Assembly (NCBI GenBank): GCA_027365375.1
Contig: DAHXNM010000255.1
Span: forward strand, 1-6,471
From: Ferrimicrobium sp.
GTDB taxonomy: Bacteria; Actinomycetota; Acidimicrobiia; Acidimicrobiales; Acidimicrobiaceae
DNA length: 6,471 bases
Direction of reading: 5' to 3'
Shown here: piece after piece, positions 1 through 5,881 of the stretch
Layout: each line of letters opens with the position of its first letter
Numbering within the stretch: the stretch's first letter is position 1
Program-made: the position numbers and the translations under genes
Notes under the pieces: model-generated
The model's database searches: none
What the model was told of the DNA's origin: nothing
What the model saw: only the letters and a program-made list of their open reading frames with translations

Positions 1-1
1 C

Positions 2-871
2 GGCCCAAGCACGACGGCCACCGCTCTGACATCGCTCACGACTGGCGCAACCCCAGCTGAGCATGGGGTGCTTGGGTATCGCGTGCGTCTAGGCACTCAT
101 GCGATCTTGAATACCTTGCGTTGGAGCTCCTCGGAGCGTGAGGTGGCTCCGCCGATTCCGATGGACTTCCAGCCGGTGCCGCCGTTCTGTGGGGAGAACC
201 CAGCGGTGGTGACTAAGTACCTTTTCGCCAAAACTGGTTTTACTCAGGTTCACCTTCGTGGTGGCAGACTCCGCTACTGGCACGCGATGTCGAGTATTGT
301 CGAAAAAATCATGAGTGCAATCAAGGAGGGTGAGCCTCTCATCTTTGCCTACTACGACGGCATCGACACCGTAGCCCACGAGTTCGGTCTTGGTGATGCC
401 TATGAGCGTGAGCTGACGATGGTTGATAGCTTGATAGGCATGTTGGTAGATCTACTTCCAGTGCGGACAGCGCTGGTTATCACCGCAGATCATGGACAGG
501 TGGAGGTACTCGAACCGCCAATTCGGATCGATGCCGAGGCGATGTCGCTCGTTAAACTCCTCTCGGGTGAGGGACGTTTTCGGTGGCTGCACTGCCAACA
601 AGGGGCTGGCGACAGGGTGGCTGAGATGGTGTCGGAGTGCTATCGCGACGTCGCTCGGGTGTTGGTTCGCGATGAACTGGTGGAGCTGGGAGTCTTTGGA
701 GGGGTACCTTCACGTTCGGTGTTGGCGCGAGTTGGCGATGTTGCGATCGTTCCAACTAGCGCAGTGAGTTTTTATGATCCAGACGATGTCGGTGCCTTAC
801 AGCTGATATGTCGACATGGCGGATTAACGGCTGATGAGATGATTATTCCAATCCTGACCTTTGCCAGCTAG
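2..871 (+). CDS. Alkaline-phosphatase-superfamily phosphodiesterase / nucleotide pyrophosphatase, 5'-truncated by window edge
   Basis: Metal-dependent hydrolase of the type I phosphodiesterase/nucleotide pyrophosphatase group, which cleaves phosphodiester or pyrophosphate bonds using two metal ions and a Thr/Ser nucleophile. The reading frame is open to the first bases of the window, so the GTG at 68 is internal and the true start lies upstream; 289 residues are visible. Numbering from base 2, the fragment begins GPSTTATALTSLTTG, which matches the nucleophile loop of the family, and by alignment to NPP enzymes the nucleophile is probably Thr5. Later metal-ligand motifs are DGIDTVAH (Asp122, His126), ADHG (Asp163-His164) and RHGG (His272) close to the C-terminus. 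The missing part should hold the first metal-binding Asp and any signal peptide. The gene ends 50 bases before bpa on the same strand. The exact substrate cannot be read from the sequence; a general phosphatase or a sugar/lipid phosphodiesterase are alternatives. Confidence 0.85.
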   Translation, partial: GPSTTATALTSLTTGATPAEHGVLGYRVRLGTHAILNTLRWSSSEREVAPPIPMDFQPVPPFCGENPAVVTKYLFAKTGFTQVHLRGGRLRYWHAMSSIVEKIMSAIKEGEPLIFAYYDGIDTVAHEFGLGDAYERELTMVDSLIGMLVDLLPVRTALVITADHGQVEVLEPPIRIDAEAMSLVKLLSGEGRFRWLHCQQGAGDRVAEMVSECYRDVARVLVRDELVELGVFGGVPSRSVLARVGDVAIVPTSAVSFYDPDDVGALQLICRHGGLTADEMIIPILTFAS

Positions 872-910
872 GCTTTTTATCATTGTTGTGGGTCTTAGAT
901 GCCCTGGATC

Positions 911-915
911 GGAGG
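911..915 (+). promoter_or_regulatory. Shine-Dalgarno of bpa (GGAGG)
   Basis: GGAGG lies six bases before the ATG at 922. It decides the bpa start: the same frame is open from a TTG at 883, but that codon has no ribosome binding site and would add 13 residues with no counterpart in Bpa proteins as I recall them. Confidence 0.8.
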
Positions 916-921
916 ACGCAG

Positions 922-1425
922 ATGTCAGAGGAACCTAAGGATGCTAACGTATTTTTGTCGGGTGTAGCTGCTAACGACAGTGGCGCCAAAGACGACGGTG
1001 CCAAAGACGACGGTGCTAGCATTGAGTCGGGCTCCGAGTTGGTCATGTCGCCAGCGAAGGTGCTGCGGATAGGATCGATGATACGCGCACTTCTCGAAGA
1101 GGTGAAGGCGGCGCCTCTTGATATCAGCTCACGCACTCGCCTTGCTGAGATCTACGATACATCTGTGGCAGAGCTTGGAGGTGTGATGTCCGAGGACCTC
1201 ACCGAGGAGCTGAAGGGTTTCGCGCCAGCGTTTCGAGGAGGTGAGGTACCGTCCGAAGCGGAACTAAGGATAGCACAGGCTCAGCTGGTCGGTTGGCTTG
1301 AGGGACTTTTCCATGGAATACAGGCGACACTAATGGCGCAACAGATGGACTCTCGTACTCAGTTGCAGGAGCTTCGTGCTCGTGGCCTTCCTCAAGGGTC
1401 GCAGGCACCCGGGAACTATCTATGA
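922..1425 (+). CDS. bpa: Bacterial proteasome activator Bpa (PafE family, DUF2587)
   Basis: ATP-independent ring-shaped activator that docks on the 20S proteasome and opens its gate, delivering unfolded or specific substrates (HspR in Mycobacterium tuberculosis) without pupylation. The 167-residue product is close to the mycobacterial length of about 174. Residues 1-40 form an acidic, low-complexity and presumably disordered tail. Residues 43-65 (SPAKVLRIGSMIRALLEEVK) and 111-145 (AELRIAQAQLVGWLEGLFHG and following) match the conserved helices of the Bpa bundle almost residue for residue. The C-terminus GNYL corresponds to the GQYL of M. tuberculosis Bpa, the HbYX-like tail that inserts into proteasome alpha-ring pockets. 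The ATG at 922 has a GGAGG at ideal spacing. The stop codon overlaps the rpiB start as ATGA. No proteasome, pup or mpa genes are in view, so the partner complex is inferred to be encoded elsewhere. Confidence 0.95.
   Translation: MSEEPKDANVFLSGVAANDSGAKDDGAKDDGASIESGSELVMSPAKVLRIGSMIRALLEEVKAAPLDISSRTRLAEIYDTSVAELGGVMSEDLTEELKGFAPAFRGGEVPSEAELRIAQAQLVGWLEGLFHGIQATLMAQQMDSRTQLQELRARGLPQGSQAPGNYL
982..1011 (+). repeat. 15-bp in-frame tandem duplication in bpa
   Basis: Two adjacent 15-base units (GGCGCCAAAGACGAC then GGTGCCAAAGACGAC) differ at one position and begin a third partial copy (GGTGC). They encode GAKDD-GAKDD-GA at residues 21-32 of Bpa. The unit keeps the reading frame, so it lengthens the acidic disordered tail without affecting the helical core. 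It probably arose by replication slippage. Confidence 0.85.
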
Positions 1426-1904
1426 CACTCGACGCTGTTGTGGTCGCGATTGGTAGCGATCATGCGGGATATCGTTTAAAGAGCAAGGTGGGTGGCTACC
1501 TGGCTGACCAAGGGGCGGTGGTGCTCGACTTTGGTACTGCATCTGAGGAGCCGGTCGACTACCCACTATTTTGCGAACCGGTAGCTCGTGCAGTAGCCAC
1601 CGGCGCCGCCTCACTAGGTGTCGTAGTAGGAGGATCGGGGCAAGGGGAACAGATTGTAGCGAATAAAGTGATTGGTGTTCGTGCAGCGTTGTGTTGGAAC
1701 GAGCTTGGCGCCCGGTTGGCACGCGCCCACAACGACGCGAACGTACTTGCGTTAGGGGCTCGGTTACTCGGTGATGACCTCGCTATCGCAGTGCTGGAGG
1801 CCTTTATGGGAGGCGCCTTCGAGGGAGGGCGACATTCACGGCGGGTCGCCCAGATCCGTCAGGTTGAAGAGGGAGCGTCGTACATACCAGATGCGTTTGC
1901 GTAG
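1422..1904 (+). CDS. rpiB: Ribose-5-phosphate isomerase B (RpiB/LacAB family), actinobacterial Glu-base type
   Basis: Cytosolic enzyme that interconverts ribose 5-phosphate and ribulose 5-phosphate in the non-oxidative pentose phosphate pathway. The 160-residue length is normal. The N-terminus has the family signature AIGSDHAGYRLK (9-20), with the Asp-His of the phosphate/sugar site, followed by VLDFGTASEEPVDYP (34-48). The loop VVGGSGQGEQIVANKV (68-83) carries Gly where enteric-type RpiB has the catalytic Cys; Glu76 matches the catalytic Glu75 of M. tuberculosis RpiB. The ring-opening His is His103 in RAHNDANVLALGAR, and GGRHSRRV (135-142) forms the C-terminal phosphate-binding part. The ATG overlaps the bpa stop (ATGA), implying translational coupling; no strong Shine-Dalgarno is visible. 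The LacA/B galactose-6-phosphate isomerases are related but the single-gene context and Glu-type loop favour RpiB. Confidence 0.94.
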   Translation: MTLDAVVVAIGSDHAGYRLKSKVGGYLADQGAVVLDFGTASEEPVDYPLFCEPVARAVATGAASLGVVVGGSGQGEQIVANKVIGVRAALCWNELGARLARAHNDANVLALGARLLGDDLAIAVLEAFMGGAFEGGRHSRRVAQIRQVEEGASYIPDAFA

Positions 1905-2994
1905 ACCAACACGTCCAACTTTGCTTGTCGGGATCGTTGGGGCAGTAGTCGTCCTGATTGCTGCGCTCATTGTTGCCAATCGGGGGGCGGGAGTGCCTGC
2001 CCGCTTGAGTATTCCGACTGCCACCACCGTGCCCGGACAGAGTCCTGAGAGCGTTTCGATCCCACCTCGACAGTCGCAAGTTAGTGGGTCTAATATACGT
2101 GGAGTTGGAGAGTACTCGACGACGGTCACTGAGGCTGGAAGGACGCTTTGCGTACCCACTACAGGGGCTTGTTCGACCAGAAGTTATCTACTACATGTCT
2201 ACTATCCGTCGATGCAGCGGACGAAGAGTTCGCCAATAGTTGATGCGACTGCGGCCACCTCAGGTTCCCCGTATCCGCTGGTTGTCTTCGCGGCCGGTTT
2301 TAATGTCGATCCTTCTAACTACCTTCCGCTTATCAGTGGATGGGTTCACAGCGGGTATGTAGTTGCGGCACCGCGTTTCCCATTGTCATCGGCTTGGGCG
2401 ATTAGCCACTACGGAGTTAACCTGTCTGATATAAAGCTTTCTGATGCGTTTGAGTCAGATATGTTGAACCAACCAGGAGACATGCAGGCGGCCATCGCCG
2501 AGGTTACCCTGTTGAACCAAAATCCGTCTGTACCCCTCAATGGGCTGGTGAACACGAACGACATTGCAGCGGCCGGGCAGAGTGACGGTGGGGATACCGC
2601 TCTTGCTTTTGCAGATAATTCTTGCTGTCGTGACCCTGCCCTGAAGGCAGCCATTGTTCTATCAGGTGCTGAGTTCTCCCCCTACCGAGGTGAGTACTTT
2701 CCTTCGCCAGCGATTCCATTGATGGTAGCGCAGGGAACAGCGGACACCGTCAACCCGCCTCAGCTATCTGCCCAGATCTATGCTCAAGCGCCAGCGCCAA
2801 AGTTGTATCTTCAGCTTCTTGGTGCCGATCACCTCGAGGCCTATACCGAGGTAAACACCTATGAGCAGGCGGTATTAAAAACTTCGTTGGCCTTTCTCGC
2901 CACCTATCTAAGGGATGCTCCTGCGTCGGTGACCGATCTAGCAACGGTTGGCAATATTGCAAGTGTCGCCAGTGAGTCAGCTGATCTCTCGTGA
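1891..2994 (+). CDS. Membrane-anchored or secreted alpha/beta hydrolase (dienelactone hydrolase/chlorophyllase-like)
   Basis: Predicted extracytoplasmic esterase or lipase-like enzyme of 367 residues. Residues 1-10 are basic (five Arg) and 11-29 are a hydrophobic segment, giving an uncleaved signal anchor or signal peptide; there is no lipobox Cys. A Thr/Pro/Ser-rich linker (about 35-65) leads to the alpha/beta hydrolase fold. YPLVVFAAGFN (128-138) is the first strand with the oxyanion region, GQSDGG (229-234) is the nucleophile elbow with Ser231, Asp285 lies in AQGTADTV, and His314 in GADH completes the triad. Cys245-Cys246 and Cys87/Cys94 could form disulfides outside the cytoplasm. I chose the ATG at 1891 because it places the basic/hydrophobic segment at the N-terminus; the frame is open further upstream inside rpiB. 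It overlaps rpiB by 14 bases, with a purine-rich GAGGGAG about 16 bases before the start. Substrate unknown; ester cleavage is the best guess. Confidence 0.85.
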   Translation: MRLRRPTRPTLLVGIVGAVVVLIAALIVANRGAGVPARLSIPTATTVPGQSPESVSIPPRQSQVSGSNIRGVGEYSTTVTEAGRTLCVPTTGACSTRSYLLHVYYPSMQRTKSSPIVDATAATSGSPYPLVVFAAGFNVDPSNYLPLISGWVHSGYVVAAPRFPLSSAWAISHYGVNLSDIKLSDAFESDMLNQPGDMQAAIAEVTLLNQNPSVPLNGLVNTNDIAAAGQSDGGDTALAFADNSCCRDPALKAAIVLSGAEFSPYRGEYFPSPAIPLMVAQGTADTVNPPQLSAQIYAQAPAPKLYLQLLGADHLEAYTEVNTYEQAVLKTSLAFLATYLRDAPASVTDLATVGNIASVASESADLS

Positions 2995-4163
2995 TCAATC
3001 CATGGATGATAGGCGAGATCGATACCTACCAAGAGGGGTCATTAAACGTCGTCGTTAAGGATGTGCTCGATGTCAAAGGTTATCCGACTACGTCAGGGTC
3101 CAGACTGGTGGCAGCTACCATAGCACCGGCTAGCCAAGATAGCTCGGTGGTAGCCCGATTGCGCGCAAGCGGTGTGCATCTGCGAGGTAAGGCCAATCTT
3201 GTCGAGTTCGCGTTTGGCGTGCATGGCATCAACCCATGGTATGGGACTCCACGGAATCCGGTGTCGAGCGATCTTCTTCCTGGTGGGTCATCGTCGGGGT
3301 CAGCAGTCGCGGTTGCCCTAGGTGAGGCGGAGGTCGGTATCGGCACAGATACCGGGGGTTCGGTTCGCATACCTGCAGCGTGCTGTGGGGTTATCGGACT
3401 CAAGCCTACTTATGGCTTGATTGACGAGACTGGTTGTGCACCGTTGGCGCCAAGCCTTGATACCATTGGTGTGTTGGCGCGCACCCTCGCCGACCTAACG
3501 GATGGTTTTCATGGTATCGGTGGTGTTTTAGAGGGTCCGGCTCCCAGTTGGATTGGACAGGTCAGTATTGGTGTTCCAGAGTTTGATGATGTCGTCACCG
3601 AGGTGCTTCGAGGGATAGATATTCCGGTGCATTCGGTAACCGACCTTAACCTCGATGAACTCTGGCACGAGGGCAACACTGTACTCTTGTTCGAGGCGTA
3701 TCGACAGCTCCATCACTACCTCGGCGAAGCTCATCGTCTGGATCCTCGAGGTCTATCGCGCCTCCGCGGTGCTGAGAAATTAACTGACGACATCTATCTA
3801 GAGGCACTTCGATATCGAGACAGCTCACGAGAGCGTGCTTTTCGTTCCTTGGGCATGGGCGAGGGCATACTTGCCTTGCCCACGATGGGAGTACAGGTGC
3901 CGGAGCTGGCCCATTTCGATTTGACGTACATGAATAGGCTGACGCTACCCTTTAACTTTCTAGGATTTCCCGCACTTTCCCTTCCAGTTCGCGTGGGGCC
4001 ACTTGGTCTGCAGGGCAAAGGGGTGAACGGCGTGGTTCCATTCTCATTGCAGCTTGTCGCGGTCGACCATAGAGAATCACAGCTTCTGTTGGTGGCAGAC
4101 AAGATACATGAGCGCTTTGGTGCACGCCAAGCTGACTTGGGTAATACCAACGATCAGCACTAA
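2991..4163 (+). CDS. Amidase-signature family hydrolase (short, AMI1-like)
   Basis: Cytosolic amidase hydrolysing a carboxamide to acid and ammonia through the Ser-cisSer-Lys triad. The 390-residue protein carries Lys23 in VVVKDVLDVKG, the cis-Ser Ser100 in GGSSSGSAVAVA (98-109) and the nucleophile Ser124 in GTDTGGSVRIPA (118-129). The 24-residue spacing between the two serines matches characterised family members. The C-terminal FNFLGFPALSLP strand and the following segment are also typical. It is shorter than GatA (about 480) because the N-terminal helical extension is nearly absent, and the signature resembles plant-type AMI1 indole-acetamide hydrolases and allophanate hydrolases as I recall them; the substrate cannot be assigned. 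No GatB or GatC is adjacent, which argues against a tRNA amidotransferase subunit. The GTG start overlaps the upstream stop (GTGA); an in-frame ATG at 3006 is an alternative. No clear Shine-Dalgarno, so coupling is likely. Confidence 0.9.
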   Translation: MINPWMIGEIDTYQEGSLNVVVKDVLDVKGYPTTSGSRLVAATIAPASQDSSVVARLRASGVHLRGKANLVEFAFGVHGINPWYGTPRNPVSSDLLPGGSSSGSAVAVALGEAEVGIGTDTGGSVRIPAACCGVIGLKPTYGLIDETGCAPLAPSLDTIGVLARTLADLTDGFHGIGGVLEGPAPSWIGQVSIGVPEFDDVVTEVLRGIDIPVHSVTDLNLDELWHEGNTVLLFEAYRQLHHYLGEAHRLDPRGLSRLRGAEKLTDDIYLEALRYRDSSRERAFRSLGMGEGILALPTMGVQVPELAHFDLTYMNRLTLPFNFLGFPALSLPVRVGPLGLQGKGVNGVVPFSLQLVAVDHRESQLLLVADKIHERFGARQADLGNTNDQH

Positions 4164-4179
4164 CCTAGTCGTTGGTTAG
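4160..4179 (+). other. Small inverted repeat spanning the amidase stop codon
   Basis: CTAACC and GGTTAG form a 6-bp perfect stem with an 8-base loop, starting in the last amidase codons. No T-run follows, so it is not a convincing Rho-independent terminator. It could slow the ribosome, mark an mRNA end or be chance. It is the only structure seen in the 60-base gap before the dehydrogenase gene. Confidence 0.3.
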
Positions 4180-4208
4180 GCATCAGTCTCGTTGCGCATC
4201 GCGTTAAT

Positions 4209-4215
4209 AAGGAGG
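4209..4215 (+). promoter_or_regulatory. Strong Shine-Dalgarno (AAGGAGG) of the PaaZ-like dehydrogenase
   Basis: A perfect match to the anti-Shine-Dalgarno, eight bases before the GTG at 4224, which fixes that start despite the non-ATG codon. It is the strongest ribosome binding site in the window and suggests independent, efficient translation after a run of coupled genes. Confidence 0.85.
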
Positions 4216-4223
4216 TCGGCACG

Positions 4224-5792
4224 GTGATCAGGTTGCAGCATCTCTTGGGCGGCAGGTGGTTAGATGGTGAAGGTGAAGGTACGCTGCTGCGAGATCCAGC
4301 AACAGCCATTCCGATAGCGTCAACGTCGGCGGTAGGGATCGATCTTGCCGAGCCGATGGATTGGGCTCGTCGCGTCGGAGGCGCCCAGCTGCGAGCGATG
4401 ACCTTTGCCGAGCGCGCTGAGCTTCTATCGAGTTTTGCAGAGAAGCTTCGGGAGCAGCGTCCCGCCTATTATGACGCTGTTCTCGCGAATATGGGAGCAA
4501 ATAAGCGTGATGCGGTATACGACGTTGACGGGGCGATTGCGGTGCTTCGCTACTACGCGAGCCTTGGTCGAGAGCTGGGTGATCGGCGTACTTTAATCGA
4601 GGCAGGCGCTGATCAGATGACGCGTTCAGAGGAGTTCCGGGTCGCTCATCTTCTGACGCCACGGCATGGTATCGCCATCGGTATCAACGCCTTCAACTTT
4701 CCAGCCTGGGGTATGTTTGAAAAGGTGGCTACCGCGACTCTCGCGGGGATGCCATCGCTAGCCAAGCCAGCCACCCAGACGGCGTTGGTCGCCTACCTCA
4801 TGGTGCGCGATCTCCAAGAGGCGAATTTGATTCCTGAAGGAGTGTTGTCGCTTTTGACCTCTGGCGGACGCGAGCTAGTGGAGTTGACACAGGAGGAGGA
4901 TACACTTGCCTTTACTGGCTCTGCTGACACTGCCTTGATGCTACGGTCGAATCGAACACTGCTTGCTCGAGGGGCTCGTTTCAACGCCGAGGCGGACTCC
5001 TTGAATGCGATCCTTGCCCTCCCAGACCTTAGTGAGTCATCGTCCTCTATCGAGAACTTGGTCGACTCTGTCGTGGCAGAGATGACGATTAAAGCCGGTC
5101 AGAAGTGTACCGCCATTCGACGGGTTATCGTTCCTCAGCATCTCGTCGAATCGGTTACTGAACGACTTGGTGCCAGGCTGAGTTCTCTGAAGATCGGTGA
5201 TGCTCGGAATCCAAGCGTTGATATGGGCCCTCTTGTCTCGCGCTCTCAGCAGGAGGCGGTTATCGCAGGGGCGGCTTTGCTAGCACAGGAGGGCAAACCC
5301 GTACTTGGAGGCGCTGGTTCGGTTGAGTTCGTCGACGTTGATCCACAGGTTGCCGCGGTTGTTGCGCCGACGCTTATCCAGATTGATGATCCAGATTCTG
5401 CAAAACTCGTTCATGAACTCGAAGTCTTTGGTCCGTGTGTGGCGGTGATTGGCTATCGAGGGTTGGACGAGGGTATCGGTCTGGTCAGGAGAGGTCGAGG
5501 TTCGTTGGTTGCCACTGTCGTCACCGACGACGATGCCGCTTTTGCCGACAGCGCGGTCTCCTTGGGTTCGTTGCACGGTCGAATCGCACATCTAACCCAC
5601 GACAGCGCAGCTGAAAATCCTGGCCATGGTGTAGTTATGCCCCAAGGTATTCATGGCGGTCCCGGTAGGGCTGGAGGGGGTGAGGAGTTGGGGGGCCTTC
5701 GGGCGCTCAATTTTTACCATCAACGTACCGCTATTCAAGCTGAAGTTCGGGTGCTCGACGCACTACGTAATCTTTCGGCGGAGATTGGCTGA
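4224..5792 (+). CDS. PaaZ/BoxD-type CoA-semialdehyde dehydrogenase (stand-alone ALDH domain)
   Basis: NAD(P)-dependent aldehyde dehydrogenase related to the N-terminal half of E. coli PaaZ, which oxidises the CoA-bound semialdehyde from ring-opened oxepin-CoA in phenylacetate degradation, and to BoxD, the 3,4-dehydroadipyl-CoA semialdehyde dehydrogenase of aerobic benzoyl-CoA degradation. Of 522 residues, LLGGRW (7-12) matches the PaaZ start. INAFNFPAWGMFEK (154-167) holds the active-site Asn and KPAT (181-184) the cofactor Lys. FTGSAD (230-235) is the nucleotide loop, EADSLN has the base Glu256, and KAGQKCTAIRR has the nucleophile Cys295. These fall at the same residue numbers as in E. coli PaaZ. 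EVFGP (400-404) and HGGPGRAGGGEELGGLRAL (477-495) close the domain. The protein stops where PaaZ continues into a MaoC-like hydratase of about 150 residues, so ring opening must be done by another protein or is not its role. No other paa or box genes are in view. Confidence 0.9.
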   Translation: MIRLQHLLGGRWLDGEGEGTLLRDPATAIPIASTSAVGIDLAEPMDWARRVGGAQLRAMTFAERAELLSSFAEKLREQRPAYYDAVLANMGANKRDAVYDVDGAIAVLRYYASLGRELGDRRTLIEAGADQMTRSEEFRVAHLLTPRHGIAIGINAFNFPAWGMFEKVATATLAGMPSLAKPATQTALVAYLMVRDLQEANLIPEGVLSLLTSGGRELVELTQEEDTLAFTGSADTALMLRSNRTLLARGARFNAEADSLNAILALPDLSESSSSIENLVDSVVAEMTIKAGQKCTAIRRVIVPQHLVESVTERLGARLSSLKIGDARNPSVDMGPLVSRSQQEAVIAGAALLAQEGKPVLGGAGSVEFVDVDPQVAAVVAPTLIQIDDPDSAKLVHELEVFGPCVAVIGYRGLDEGIGLVRRGRGSLVATVVTDDDAAFADSAVSLGSLHGRIAHLTHDSAAENPGHGVVMPQGIHGGPGRAGGGEELGGLRALNFYHQRTAIQAEVRVLDALRNLSAEIG

Positions 5793-5798
5793 CAAGAT

Positions 5799-5881
5799 GC
5801 CACTGTGGCTAAGACTATGACGACCGCCTCGATTGTGCTCTAAACTAATCAGGTATGGGTGAGGAGAGTGCCATCAGTGGC
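5799..5881. repeat. Pair of related inverted repeats flanking the mftA promoter (candidate operators)
   Basis: GCCACTGTGGC at 5799-5809 is an 11-base palindrome around a central T, just upstream of the -35 element. GCCATCAGTGGC at 5870-5881, inside the first mftA codons, is GCCACTGATGGC on the other strand, the same sequence with one inserted base. The centres are about 71 bases apart with the promoter between them. This layout would suit a dimeric repressor or DNA looping, but the half-sites are only four to five bases and chance cannot be excluded. Confidence 0.3.
5817..5846 (+). promoter_or_regulatory. Candidate sigma-70-type promoter for the mft genes
   Basis: ATGACG at 5817-5822 (four of six to TTGACA) and TAAACT at 5841-5846 (fits TANNNT) are separated by 18 bases in the 62-base gap after the dehydrogenase gene. 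Transcription would start about 7-8 bases after the -10 element, at about 5853-5855, which is essentially at the mftA ATG. The resulting message would be leaderless or nearly so, which is common in actinobacteria. This agrees with the absence of a Shine-Dalgarno before the ATG. Inferred from sequence only. Confidence 0.5.

Noticed and set aside
68..70. GTG as start of the phosphodiesterase gene
   Set aside because: The frame is open to the left edge and encodes the conserved nucleophile loop before this codon.
861..880. GCC-AGCTA-GGC followed by TTTTT after the phosphodiesterase gene, like a small terminator
   Set aside because: The stem is only 3 bp and cannot be extended, too weak for a Rho-independent terminator.
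883..885. TTG as an upstream start for bpa
   Set aside because: It has no Shine-Dalgarno and would add residues that I do not recognise as part of Bpa; the ATG at 922 has an ideal GGAGG.
872..921. Possible bpa promoter with a TTAGAT -10-like hexamer at 895-900
   Set aside because: No acceptable -35 at 16-18 bases upstream, so the match is probably chance.
1771..1890. Upstream in-frame start for the alpha/beta hydrolase inside rpiB
   Set aside because: It would put 40 hydrophilic residues, a frame-shadow of rpiB, ahead of the signal anchor.
4160..4179. Terminator after the amidase gene
   Set aside because: 6-bp stem without a T-run; kept only as a low-confidence inverted repeat.
4228..4662. 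144-codon open frame on the minus strand opposite the dehydrogenase
   Set aside because: It lies wholly within a strongly conserved gene, is Arg/Pro-rich and low in recognisable domains, as expected for an antisense shadow. The other minus-strand open frames in the window look the same.
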